Of a DNA stretch of 22,597 nucleotides, positions 15,123-22,597 are shown piece by piece (position 1 is the first letter of the stretch; every line of letters starts with the position of its first letter). The notes under the pieces were generated by a model. It was not told where the DNA came from. It saw only the letters and a program-made list of their open reading frames with translations, and made no database searches. The DNA lies in the NCBI GenBank assembly GCA_044370415.1, contig JBILVO010000057.1:1-22597 (forward strand), given 5' to 3'. Source of the DNA: CAMCQY01 sp044370415. Lineage in GTDB: Bacteria; Planctomycetota; Planctomycetia; Pirellulales; UBA1268. The translations under genes were made by a program, and so were the position numbers.

Positions 15123-16637
15123 TCAGTACTGCGGCCGCGAGGGCGCCGTCTGTTCGGTCTGGCCGGACCGATCCCGCCGCATCCGGCCGAGCTCCGCATC
15201 GATCGTCTCGATGCCTGCAGCGATGTTCGGAAACATGCCGCCGCGGCGGGCCTGCTGGTCGGCGGGCTGCTGGGTCCCCGGCTTCTGGACGCTGCCGGGC
15301 ACAGCGGCCGAGGTGCCGCGGCGGGGCTGGCTCGCCCGTTGGGCCGGCTGCTTCGCGGGCTGCTGCCCGACGGTTGGCGGCAGCGGCTGCACGCCGGTTC
15401 CACCCGAGCGGGGAGCCGGCTGCGGGGCGGGCTGTCGAACCGCGGCGAAGGAGGCGTCGGCCTGCAGCGCGATGTTTTCCGGCACCACGAGATAGCGGGC
15501 GACACGAGGGGGAGCCGGCACCGCCGCCGGTGCGGCATCCGCCGTCGTCGGCCGCATCACGCTTTTGGCCGCGCCGCTGTCAATGACCGTCGGCTCACCG
15601 CCGATCGACGCGAACGGTGGATCGGCGAGCGTGGGAGTGGGCGACGCCGTGACGACGTCCGCGGCGGGGGCATCCGCGGCGGCCGTGACCGGCCGCTCCG
15701 CCTCCGGCTCCTGAGACGGGCCGCGGTCGCTCGGGCTCGCTGCGACGGCGGGGGCCGCGATGACGGCCTCATCGGGCTGCGCCACGAAGGCCTCGGCCTG
15801 CGGCGCGGTGGTCGCGGCCATCGCCTCGAGGATCTCGTCGGTGAACGCCTCGTCGGCGGGCGTGGCTGCGGCGACGGCCGCCTCGGGGGCCACCTGCGGC
15901 ATGTCGGGGATGACGGGCACGGCCGCGGTGGGTTCCGCGTCGCGTGCCGTGGTGGCGACAGCGTCGGCCGGCGGCGCGGCCGGAGAGACGGCCGGAGAGA
16001 CGGCCGGAGACGCCGCGGTCGCCGCGGTCATGGTCGGTGTGACGGGGGCTGTCACGGCAACGTCGGTGACGGCCGCCGAGCCGGCCGACTGCTCCGCCCC
16101 GCGCGGGCCCGGGGCGACGGGCTGCGGCTCCGCCTGCGGCCGCTGCTCCTTCGTGGCGGCCGCCGAGACCGTGGCGGGAGCTGCCGGCGCCCAGAGGTCG
16201 GCGTCGGGCACGCGGCCCGCGGCCGGCGCCGCGGCGGCCGAGATCGTGGTGACCGGGGGGGACGACGACGGCGCGGTGGCGTCGGCCTCGAGGAGCTGGA
16301 TCGACAGGAGCGGCTGCCCCTCGCGCAGCGGATGCTTGAGCACGAGGCCGCTGAAGGCGTCGCTGGCCCGCAGCGCCGACATTGGCACCATCGCCCGCGG
16401 CCAGTCGCGCAGCGCCACGTCCCACACCGTCACGGGCGCCCCCTGGGGCAGCGACCGCAGCGCCACGAAGATCGGCTCGCTCTCCACGCGCGGCTTCGCC
16501 TGTGCGAGCCGCACATCGAGCAGGCTGTTGACGCCAACGGCGGCAGCCGCTCCAGCGACGAAGGCGGCGGCGAACACCGTGAACGCCCGGGGCTTGTGCG
16601 ACCGGGTCGAGGGCGTGTCTGGCGATGCGGGGCGCAT
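15123..16637 (-). CDS. CpaB-like SAF domain membrane protein with long disordered tail
   Basis: A 504-residue protein. A short cytoplasmic N-terminus leads into one membrane helix (about 18-40, FTVFAAAFVAGAAAAVGV). A SAF-like domain follows (about 53-116) with IFVALRSLPQGAPVTVWDVALRDWP and LVLKHPLREGQPLLSIQLLE. This is the pattern of CpaB/RcpC pilus-assembly proteins and related flagellar P-ring chaperones. The remaining 380 residues are rich in Ala, Pro, Val and Thr, then Gln and Arg, and look disordered; they include a 12-bp repeat. No pilin, secretin or ATPase gene is nearby, so a pilus role is only inferred. The ATG at 16637 is chosen; an in-frame ATG at 16691 has AGGAGG further upstream (12 nt) and adds 18 residues. 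Confidence 0.75.
   Translation of the reverse strand: MRPASPDTPSTRSHKPRAFTVFAAAFVAGAAAAVGVNSLLDVRLAQAKPRVESEPIFVALRSLPQGAPVTVWDVALRDWPRAMVPMSALRASDAFSGLVLKHPLREGQPLLSIQLLEADATAPSSSPPVTTISAAAAPAAGRVPDADLWAPAAPATVSAAATKEQRPQAEPQPVAPGPRGAEQSAGSAAVTDVAVTAPVTPTMTAATAASPAVSPAVSPAAPPADAVATTARDAEPTAAVPVIPDMPQVAPEAAVAAATPADEAFTDEILEAMAATTAPQAEAFVAQPDEAVIAAPAVAASPSDRGPSQEPEAERPVTAAADAPAADVVTASPTPTLADPPFASIGGEPTVIDSGAAKSVMRPTTADAAPAAVPAPPRVARYLVVPENIALQADASFAAVRQPAPQPAPRSGGTGVQPLPPTVGQQPAKQPAQRASQPRRGTSAAVPGSVQKPGTQQPADQQARRGGMFPNIAAGIETIDAELGRMRRDRSGQTEQTAPSRPQY
15978..16011 (-). repeat. 12-bp tandem repeat in the CpaB-like tail
   Basis: GGCCGGAGAGAC (plus-strand sense) occurs at 15978-15989 and 15990-16001, with a shortened third copy to 16011. 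On the minus strand it encodes repeated Ser-Pro-Ala-Val in the low-complexity tail. Confidence 0.85.
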
Positions 16638-16839
16638 GGTGAAGTCTCTCGTCGTTCCGACATCGGCCGCCGTCACGAAGCGGGACGGCATGCCGCGGCG
16701 ATTCCTCCTCTGGAATCGACACCGCTGGCAGGGTGCGTAAAGCCTGCGGTGCGGAGGGATTGCCGCTTGCCAGGACACCGTAGACTCACGGCGGCACGGG
16801 ACCCGTTCGGCCGGGAGGGTTTCGCCAGGCTTCCCCGCT

Positions 16840-17736
16840 TCACGGCCGCGGGTCGTCGTCTCGGCCGGCGCCATCCGCGGCGAACAGCGGATCGGGGGGC
16901 CGGGCCTGCGGGTCGGGGCGGATCGCGAGCAGCCGCTGGCCGGCCCGGCTGCCGGCACGGTCACGGAAGAACGCGTCGCCCACGGACGACGCAGGATCGC
17001 CCGCGCAGCCGACAACGAGCATCGAGCCCGGCGGCACGGCCACTTCGAAGGAGAGCCCCTCGAACGTGTCGCGTCGCTGGCCGGCCTCGAGGCGGAACAT
17101 GCCTTCCTCGCCCACCCACGAGCGCTCGACGGGGCCGTGCTTGATCGTCGGCGCGAGGTGCAGTCGCACGCGACCGTCGGCCGCGGGCCAGGCCCGCAGC
17201 CCGAAGAGCGAACTGGCGTCGCCGTACGTCCTGCCGCGGATGCTCTCGTCGTCGTGCTCGAGCACCACCAGTTCGCCGATGCCGGTGGCCGCCATGACGT
17301 CGCTGGAACGGCCGGGCAGCAGCCGCAGCACGTGCCGCACCAGCGCCGGGTTGTCGGGCAGCGCCGACGGCAGCGACTCGCCGGCTGTGGACGCCGCCGG
17401 CAGGAACCGCTCGGCGAGGTGTGGCGGCAGGTGCGCGGAAACGATGCCGGCCCGCAGGCCGTTGCCACGAAGACGGCGGCGCAGTGCGGCGTCGAGCACC
17501 TGCTCGTCGACGAGATCCCAGAGGTCGTCGCGGAACAGGGGATCGTGCTCCTCGAACCTGACGAAGATGAGTTCGAGCGGAATCGTCCGCGGCGGCGGCC
17601 GCGGCCGCTCGGACAGCGCGGTCGCCGGCGCGTCGGCGATCGCGTCGGCATGCAGGCCGACACGGCAGCCGCAGCAGCCGACCGCGATGAGCGCGGCTGC
17701 CAGGGCGGGCGCGACGAGTGCGGGAGCGGTGCGCAT
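16840..17736 (-). CDS. Probable lipoprotein, unknown function
   Basis: A 298-residue protein with an N-terminal export signal (1-20) ending in AVGCCGC, a plausible though non-classical lipobox at Cys21, so probably membrane-anchored by lipid. A Pro-rich linker follows, then a varied alpha/beta-looking body with LELIFVRFEEHDPLFRDD (53-70), LWDLVDEQVLDAALRRRL, a HVLRLLPGRSSD stretch, and strands such as VRLHLAPTIKHGPVERSW and FEGLSFEVAVPPGSMLVVG. The C-terminus reads RLLAIRPDPQ before a charged disordered tail. I do not recognise the family. The same strand continues 200 bp later with the CpaB-like gene, so they may work together at the envelope. No convincing Shine-Dalgarno is seen at 17736. 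Confidence 0.75.
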   Translation of the reverse strand: MRTAPALVAPALAAALIAVGCCGCRVGLHADAIADAPATALSERPRPPPRTIPLELIFVRFEEHDPLFRDDLWDLVDEQVLDAALRRRLRGNGLRAGIVSAHLPPHLAERFLPAASTAGESLPSALPDNPALVRHVLRLLPGRSSDVMAATGIGELVVLEHDDESIRGRTYGDASSLFGLRAWPAADGRVRLHLAPTIKHGPVERSWVGEEGMFRLEAGQRRDTFEGLSFEVAVPPGSMLVVGCAGDPASSVGDAFFRDRAGSRAGQRLLAIRPDPQARPPDPLFAADGAGRDDDPRP

Positions 17737-17853
17737 GGGCTCTCGGAAGTCGGCCCGCCGTCCCTGCGGGGAAGACGGGCGGGGCGGGGAAGGTAGGGAG
17801 GCGGCCCGCCCGCGTCAACGGCTGCCCCGCCGGCGTTCCCGCCAGCATTTCAG

Positions 17854-17931
17854 CCAGCGGGCGTCCCTGTCTGCGACGACCAGCGGGCGTCCCTGACCCC
17901 GACAGCCAGCGGGTGCCTCTGCCCGCGAGTG
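17854..17931. repeat. Three copies of a 26-bp-period tandem repeat
   Basis: A 16-bp core CCAGCGGGCGTCCCTG starts at 17854 and 17880 (identical) and again at 17906 with two or three changes (CCAGCGGGTGCCTCTG). The starts are exactly 26 bp apart and the 10-bp spacers differ. It lies between the purQ stop and the lipoprotein start, in non-coding DNA. Confidence 0.85.
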
Positions 17932-17936
17932 CCGCG

Positions 17937-18710
17937 TCAGCCCACCGCCTTGACCGCGTTGGCGAAGAGCGAGAGCCCCGCCCCGGCGGCGAGCGGATCG
18001 AGCCGGCCCGCCCAGGCGGGATGCTGCACGGCGTCGATGAACCGTTCCGGGTGCGGCATCAGTCCGAGGATTCTTCCCGTCTCGTCGCACGCGCCCGCGA
18101 CGTCGCCCATCGCACCGTTGGGATTGGTCGATCCACCCGTCGCATCGGCCGCGTAGCGGAGCACGAGCTGGCCGGCCGTGTCGAATGCCGTGAAGTCGGC
18201 GGGCGACCCGGTCACGAACCGGCCCTCGCCGTGGGCGACCGGCAGCTCGAAGCGGTCCATGCCCTGCAGGAAGACGCAGCGGCCCGGCACGGCGCGGAGG
18301 TTCACCCAGCGGTCGACGAAGAGACCAGAGCGGTTGTGGGCGAGGCTCGCCCGCGCCGCGCCGGTCCGCGGATCGGCGAGCAGCAGCCCCGTCTGCAGGA
18401 GCACCTGGAAGCCGTTGCAGATGCCGAGCACGAGCCCGCCGCGGTCGCGAAACTTCGCCAGACTTTCGGCGAGACGCGACTTCAGCTCGAGCGCGAAGAT
18501 CCGCCCGCTGGCGATGTCGTCTCCATACGAGAAGCCGCCGGGGATGCAGAGGATCTGGAAGTCGTCGGCCAGCGCCGGCCGCGATGCGAGCGCCCGCACG
18601 TGCACGCGGCGGGCGATCGCGCCGGCCCGCTCGAAGGCGTGCGCCGTTTCGTGGTCGCAGTTGGTGCCCGGCGCCCGCAGGATCATCGCCCGAGGTGACA
18701 GCATGCTCAT
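17937..18710 (-). CDS. purQ: Phosphoribosylformylglycinamidine synthase glutaminase subunit
   Basis: A 257-residue class I glutamine amidotransferase that supplies ammonia to PurL for conversion of FGAR to FGAM in purine synthesis. The N-terminus has LRAPGTNCDHETAHAFERAG (11-30). Then follow ILCIPGGFSYGDDIASG (53-69), the nucleophile elbow LVLGICNGFQVLLQTGLL with Cys98, and LMPHPERF with His220 and Glu222 completing the triad. All key residues are present. Its ATG (18710) overlaps the purL TGA (ATGA), so equal production with PurL is likely through translational coupling. It is the last gene of the tyrA-purL-purQ unit and is followed by the 26-bp tandem repeat. Confidence 0.96.
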   Translation of the reverse strand: MSMLSPRAMILRAPGTNCDHETAHAFERAGAIARRVHVRALASRPALADDFQILCIPGGFSYGDDIASGRIFALELKSRLAESLAKFRDRGGLVLGICNGFQVLLQTGLLLADPRTGAARASLAHNRSGLFVDRWVNLRAVPGRCVFLQGMDRFELPVAHGEGRFVTGSPADFTAFDTAGQLVLRYAADATGGSTNPNGAMGDVAGACDETGRILGLMPHPERFIDAVQHPAWAGRLDPLAAGAGLSLFANAVKAVG

Positions 18711-21646
18711 GCTCCTCCCCGCCAGGCGCGGGCCAGTCGTTCCACCGGGATGACGGCGGCCGTGCCGCCGGCCGTCGGCACGATCTCGAGCCTGCCGTCG
18801 TCGGTCACGCCCCCGATCCACGCCCAGGGCACGCCCGCGACGATCCCGGCGAAGCGGTCGGCCGCCGCGGCCGGCACCTCGCAGACGAACCGGCCCGGCG
18901 TTTCGGTGAAGGCGATCGCGAGATCCCGCTGTGCCGGCGTCATTCCGGCCGCATCGCCCCCCACCGGCACGTCGGCGAGCGCGAGCCTCGCCCCCGCGCA
19001 GCCGCCGATCGCCATCTCGGCGACCGCGGTGGCCAGCCCGCCGTCGGAGCAGTCGTGGCAGGCGGCCACGAGCCCCGCCCGCTGGGCCGCGGCCACCGCG
19101 GCGAACGCGCTGCGACAGGCGTCGACGTCGACCTGCGGCACGCGGCCGCCGCGGACGCGACCCACCAGTTCGAGCTGGCTGCCGGCGAGGTCGAGCCGCG
19201 AGCCGCCGACGATCGCGAGCCGGTTGCCGGGCTGCTTCAGGTCGGGAGTGACCGCGTTGCGGACGTCGGCGACCTGGCCCAGCGCCGTGGCCAGGAGCGT
19301 GGGCGGGATCGACAGTTCGTGGTGCTTCCCCGCGGCGTCCGTCCAGGCGAAGACGTTGTTGAGGCTGTCCTTGCCGCTGACGAACGGCGCGGTGAACGCG
19401 ACCGCCATGTCGTAGCAGGCCCGGCAGGCCTCGACGAGCGTGCCGAGCGACTCCTCGCGGCGGCAGTCGCCCCAGCAGAAGTTGTCGAGCAGGGCGATCC
19501 GCTCGGGATCAACGCCCGCGGCGACGCAGTTGGCGATCGCCTCGACGATGCCGCCGGCCGCCATCTGATAGGGGTCGAGCCAGCCGAGCCGGTGACGCAG
19601 GCCGACGCCGAGCACGATGCCGCGGTCGCGGCCGAGCACGCCGCGGATCACGGTGCCGTCGGCGGGACCGAGCCCGGGGCCGAGCAGCGGCTTGACGATA
19701 CTGCAGCCCTGCACCTCGTGGTCGTACTGCCGCACGATCCACTCCTTGCTGGCGACGTCGGGCGCCGCGAGCACGTCGAGGAGGCAGGCCTCGAGCGCGT
19801 CGTCGGCCGCCGGCCACGTGACGGCCGCCGGCGGCGGCGGAGCGAACCGCGACGCGAGCCGGCGCCGCGGCCGGCCCTCGTGGAGGAAGTGGCAGTCGAG
19901 CTCGCCGGCGGTGCGGCCCTGCCAGCGGAGGACGAGCCGGCCGGTGCCGGTGAACGTGCCGATCGCGGTCGCCTCGACGCCCTCGTCGTCGGCGATCCGT
20001 GCGAGCTGCTCCCAGTCGTCCGGGGCCACCGCGAGCACCATCCGCTCCTGCGCCTCCGAGATCCAGGCCTCAGTGGCGGAGAGGCCGTCGTACTTCAGCG
20101 GCACGCGGTCGAGGTCGACCTCCGCGCCGAGCACGGCGGCCATCTCGCCGACGGCGCTGGAGAGGCCGCCGGCGCCGCAGTCGGTGATCGCGTGGAAGAG
20201 CCGCTGCCGCGACGCCTCGAGCACGAAGTCGGAGAGCATCTTCTCGTGGATGGCGTGGCCGATCTGCACGGATCCGCCCGATTGGCTCTCGCTGGCGCTC
20301 GACAGCTCGACGCTCGAGAAGGTGGCGCCGTGGATGCCGTCACGGCCGGTGCGGCCGCCCGCCACCACGACGAGGTCGCCCGCCTGCACCGCCGCGTCGG
20401 CGGAGTTGCGGGGCATGATGCCGACGGTGCCGCAGAAGACGAGCGGGTTGCCGATGTAGCCCGGATCGAAGGCGACGGCGCCGGCGATCGTGGGGATGCC
20501 CATGCGGTTGCCGTAGTCGCGGACGCCCGCGACCACGCCGGAGAGGAGCCGGCGCGGATGGATCACGCCGGGCGGCAGGTCGGCGGCGGGCGTGTCGGGC
20601 CGGCCCACGCAGAAGACGTCGAGGCTGGCGATCGGCTTGGCGCCCAGGCCCGTGCCCAGCACGTCGCGGATCACGCCGCCCAGCCCCGTGGCCGCGCCGC
20701 CGTAGGGCTCGATCGCCGACGGGTGGTTGTGGGTCTCGACCTTCACGCAGATGTCGTGGTCGCCGTCGAACCGCACCACGCCCGAGTTGTCGCGGAACAC
20801 GCTGACGCACCAGTCCTGCCCGCCGAGCCGCTCGCGGACCTTCCGGGTCGCCGCAAACACCGTCTCCTTGAGGAGGTTGTCGTAGCGGACCGCTCCGGCC
20901 GGGCCGACGTGGTCGACGGGGCTGCCGAGCGTCTTGTGGCAGCAGTGCTCGCTCCAGGTCTGTGCGATCGTCTCCAGCTCGATCTCGAGGGGCTCGCGGC
21001 CGAGCGACCGGTAGTGGTCGCGGACCGCGTGCAGTTCGGCCGCCGAGAGCGCGAGGCAGCGGTCGCGGCTGAGCGTGTCGAGCGCGGCGTCGTCGAGGCC
21101 CTCGAGCGGGATGGTCTGCTGCGAGAACGTCCAGGGACTGCCGCCGGCAAGCGTGCGGTGCGGCAGCGGCCCGACGACGACGTCGTGGATCGCCTCGCTC
21201 GCCAGGAGCTTCCAGGCGAGCCGGTCGGTGTCGGCCGCGGCCAGCGGCGGCAGCCAGTATTTGCGGACGCTCCGCACCGCGGCCGGCCGCAGTCCCAGCA
21301 GCCCGCAGGCCTCCTGTGCCGATTCGGCGGCGGGGTCGGTGACGCCGGCGCGGGGCAGCACGTGCAGCACGGTCGGCAGCTCTTCCGGCGGGCCGCCGGC
21401 CGGCGCGGTGAGCGGCTCGGCGCCGGCCTCGGCGACGGTGAACGACTCCGTGACCGGGTCGGTGAGCACCGCCGCCGCCAGACGCTCGACGTCGGCCCGC
21501 GACAGTTCCCCCTCGATCAGCCAGCCGGCGGCTGTCCGCGCGCGTGTGCAGCCGGTCACGCCGAGTTCGGTAGCGCCCGCGACGAGCGCCCGGGCGGCGT
21601 GGTCGGCATCGGCATCGCGGAGGTGAACGTCAACTTCCCACAGCAT
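18707..21646 (-). CDS. purL: FGAM synthase large subunit with fused double PurS-like N-terminus
   Basis: A 979-residue protein. Residues 1-77 and about 90-162 form two PurS-like units (AAAVLTDPVTESFTV; TVLHVLPRAGVTDP, then AWKLLASEAIHDVVVGPL). The synthetase core begins near 215 and carries ETIAQTWSEHCCHKTLG (225-241), DCGAGGLSSAVGEMA, a HDCSDGGLATAVAEMA duplicate, and FVSGKDSLNN, all PurL signatures. It should convert FGAR, ATP and PurQ-supplied ammonia to FGAM. The layout is between the small PurL (about 740 residues, separate PurS) and the E. coli type (about 1300 residues with glutaminase). The ATG at 21646 has AAGGAA seven bases upstream and overlaps the tyrA end by 17 bp. No separate purS is seen in the window. 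Confidence 0.95.
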   Translation of the reverse strand: MLWEVDVHLRDADADHAARALVAGATELGVTGCTRARTAAGWLIEGELSRADVERLAAAVLTDPVTESFTVAEAGAEPLTAPAGGPPEELPTVLHVLPRAGVTDPAAESAQEACGLLGLRPAAVRSVRKYWLPPLAAADTDRLAWKLLASEAIHDVVVGPLPHRTLAGGSPWTFSQQTIPLEGLDDAALDTLSRDRCLALSAAELHAVRDHYRSLGREPLEIELETIAQTWSEHCCHKTLGSPVDHVGPAGAVRYDNLLKETVFAATRKVRERLGGQDWCVSVFRDNSGVVRFDGDHDICVKVETHNHPSAIEPYGGAATGLGGVIRDVLGTGLGAKPIASLDVFCVGRPDTPAADLPPGVIHPRRLLSGVVAGVRDYGNRMGIPTIAGAVAFDPGYIGNPLVFCGTVGIMPRNSADAAVQAGDLVVVAGGRTGRDGIHGATFSSVELSSASESQSGGSVQIGHAIHEKMLSDFVLEASRQRLFHAITDCGAGGLSSAVGEMAAVLGAEVDLDRVPLKYDGLSATEAWISEAQERMVLAVAPDDWEQLARIADDEGVEATAIGTFTGTGRLVLRWQGRTAGELDCHFLHEGRPRRRLASRFAPPPPAAVTWPAADDALEACLLDVLAAPDVASKEWIVRQYDHEVQGCSIVKPLLGPGLGPADGTVIRGVLGRDRGIVLGVGLRHRLGWLDPYQMAAGGIVEAIANCVAAGVDPERIALLDNFCWGDCRREESLGTLVEACRACYDMAVAFTAPFVSGKDSLNNVFAWTDAAGKHHELSIPPTLLATALGQVADVRNAVTPDLKQPGNRLAIVGGSRLDLAGSQLELVGRVRGGRVPQVDVDACRSAFAAVAAAQRAGLVAACHDCSDGGLATAVAEMAIGGCAGARLALADVPVGGDAAGMTPAQRDLAIAFTETPGRFVCEVPAAAADRFAGIVAGVPWAWIGGVTDDGRLEIVPTAGGTAAVIPVERLARAWRGGA

Positions 21647-22496
21647 CGCGGTCTTCCTTGGCACGCGTGAGCAAAGACACCAGCCGGCGGCGGTCATCCG
21701 CCTCCAGGGCGGCGAGGATCTTCTCGGTGACGCCGGCGATCCGCGACAGCGCCCGCGCCACCGCCGGCGCGTTGTCGAGCAGGATGTCGGCCCAGAGTTC
21801 CGGATCGCCGGCTGCGATCCGCGTCGTGTCGCGCCAGCCGCCGGCCGTGAACTGCCGCGCCTCGGCGGGCGTGGCGGCGGCGATCGCGGCGGCGATCACG
21901 TGCGGCGCGTGGCTCGTCGCGGCGAGGATGCGGTCGTGCTCCCGCGGCGGCACGATATAGACGGTGGAGCCGAGTGCCGACCAGAAGTCGCCGATCGCCT
22001 CGACGTCGGCCGCGGGCGTGCTCAGTGCCGGAGTGACGATCGTGACGCGGCCGTTGAAGAGCTGAGGGTCGGCCGCGGCCGGGCCACGGCGATGGCTGCC
22101 GGCCACGGGGTGCGCGGCGACGAAGCGGCCCCGCGTTCCGCCCTTGCCGCGGCGGCGCCGCTCCCAGGCGGCGACGATCGAGGCCTTCGTGCTGCCGGCG
22201 TCGGTGAGCAGCGTGCCGGGCCGCACCGCCGCGTCGACCTCCGCGAGGATGCCGGGGATGCTCGCCACGCCGGTCGCCACGACGACGAGGTCGGCGGCCT
22301 GCACGGCGGCGACGTCGGTGGCGGCCTCGTCGATCGCGTGCGCCCGCTTCGCCTCGGCGAGCGACGACGCCGAGCGGCCCACGCCGATCACGCGGCCCGC
22401 CAGCTTGCGGGCCTTGAGCGCCAGCCCGATCGAGCCGCCGATCATCCCCACGCCCACGATCGCGACGGTCGGCCAGTGGAGGGGACGGGCTTTCAT
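21630..22496 (-). CDS. tyrA: Prephenate dehydrogenase (tyrosine biosynthesis)
   Basis: A 288-residue TyrA-family dehydrogenase. The N-terminal Rossmann domain has AIVGVGMIGGSIGLALK (12-28), with the GxGxxG at 15-20. It is followed by DLVVVATGVASIPGILAEV, LLTDAGSTKASIV, and the substrate-site motif AAHPVAGSH. The helical C-terminal domain has TSHAPHVIAAAIA and TAGGWRDTTRIAAGDPELWADIL, typical of the family. It oxidises and decarboxylates prephenate to 4-hydroxyphenylpyruvate with NAD(P)+. No chorismate mutase or ACT domain is fused. It overlaps purL by 17 bp, so tyrosine and purine genes share a transcript here. The ATG at 22496 directly precedes the Rossmann motif; the frame stays open to the window edge but with unlikely composition. 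Confidence 0.93.
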   Translation of the reverse strand: MKARPLHWPTVAIVGVGMIGGSIGLALKARKLAGRVIGVGRSASSLAEAKRAHAIDEAATDVAAVQAADLVVVATGVASIPGILAEVDAAVRPGTLLTDAGSTKASIVAAWERRRRGKGGTRGRFVAAHPVAGSHRRGPAAADPQLFNGRVTIVTPALSTPAADVEAIGDFWSALGSTVYIVPPREHDRILAATSHAPHVIAAAIAAATPAEARQFTAGGWRDTTRIAAGDPELWADILLDNAPAVARALSRIAGVTEKILAALEADDRRRLVSLLTRAKEDRDAVGS

Positions 22497-22567
22497 GGAC
22501 GCGCGGCGGACGTGGCGGGGGCGAGGCTGCGGGCGCCGAAGAAGACGCCGGTTTTGTAGCAGATACG

Positions 22568-22597
22568 TCAGCGGGAGACAGCCTCCTCGCGCAGGGG
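22568..22597 (-). CDS. C-terminal end of an upstream gene (cut by window edge), tentative
   Basis: On the minus strand a frame open from the edge encodes PLREEAVSR and stops at TGA 22570-22568, 71 bp before tyrA. Only nine residues are present, and other frames through the edge are also open, so this is a weak call with no family. Confidence 0.25.
   Translation of the reverse strand, partial: PLREEAVSR

Noticed and set aside
15018..17144. A 708-codon open frame on the plus strand
   Set aside because: It is antisense to the CpaB-like gene, extremely rich in Arg and Gly, with no domain.
15123..17663. Extension of the CpaB-like frame upstream to 17663
   Set aside because: The extension overlaps the lipoprotein gene in another frame and is Arg/Ser-rich; a membrane helix and SAF domain begin shortly after the ATG at 16637.
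17854..17931. Repeat with spacers considered as a CRISPR array
   Set aside because: Cores of 16 bp, 10-bp spacers and only three copies are too short, and no cas gene is nearby.
18584..21670. A 1028-codon open frame on the plus strand
   Set aside because: It is a mirror of purL and purQ, whose motifs are unmistakable on the other strand; its own sequence is Arg/Gly/His/Ala-rich shadow.
22493..22567. Open frame after the edge fragment's TGA that ends by overlapping the tyrA ATG
   Set aside because: It has no start codon and only 24 codons; the ATGA overlap at its end is probably coincidence, although a sequence error at the TGA could make it the true end of the upstream gene.

Overview
The window is about 22.6 kb of very GC-rich bacterial DNA and looks like ordinary chromosome of a planctomycete (phylum Planctomycetota, probably Pirellulales-like). 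Reasons: a TIGR03067-type secreted protein, several small secreted proteins of planctomycete character, a group 1 sigma factor with a long inserted linker, and a PurL with a fused double PurS-like N-terminus. I see no rRNA, tRNA, CRISPR array, insertion sequence, phage gene or defence island. Most of it is housekeeping and envelope genes. I did not find a convincing undescribed system.

Left part (1-5.7 kb): the end of an unknown gene, a convergent small secreted protein, a TIGR03067 protein, a YoaB-like RidA protein, then a decayed two-frame remnant of a probable membrane protein. Next is a YgiQ-family radical SAM gene whose stop overlaps the start of a three-helix membrane protein with leucine-rich-repeat-variant motifs. 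A secreted SnoaL/NTF2-like protein lies upstream of that pair.

Middle part (5.7-12.3 kb): a 456-bp stretch without a convincing gene, a Tat-exported ABC-type solute-binding protein with no transporter beside it, a secreted HEAT/PDZ protein followed closely by APS kinase (cysC), a convergent secreted VOC protein, a possible 34-residue small protein, and the primary sigma factor rpoD. The rpoD gene starts with TTG and is followed by two back-to-back strong hairpins.

Right part (12.3-22.6 kb): a 575-bp divergent intergenic region, then three plus-strand genes with 4-bp stop/start overlaps (zinc-ribbon membrane protein, quinone-oxidoreductase-like MDR protein, VWA protein). They converge on a CpaB-like SAF-domain protein with a long disordered tail, and a probable lipoprotein lies upstream of that. 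After a 26-bp-period tandem repeat comes a tight minus-strand biosynthetic operon: tyrA (tyrosine synthesis), purL with PurS-like domains fused to its N-terminus, and purQ (together the FGAM synthase step of purine synthesis). An edge fragment precedes tyrA.

Two patterns recur. Adjacent genes often overlap by 4 bp (ATGA or GTGA). Short tandem duplications of 11-26 bp with two or three copies appear at least seven times, both inside and between genes.
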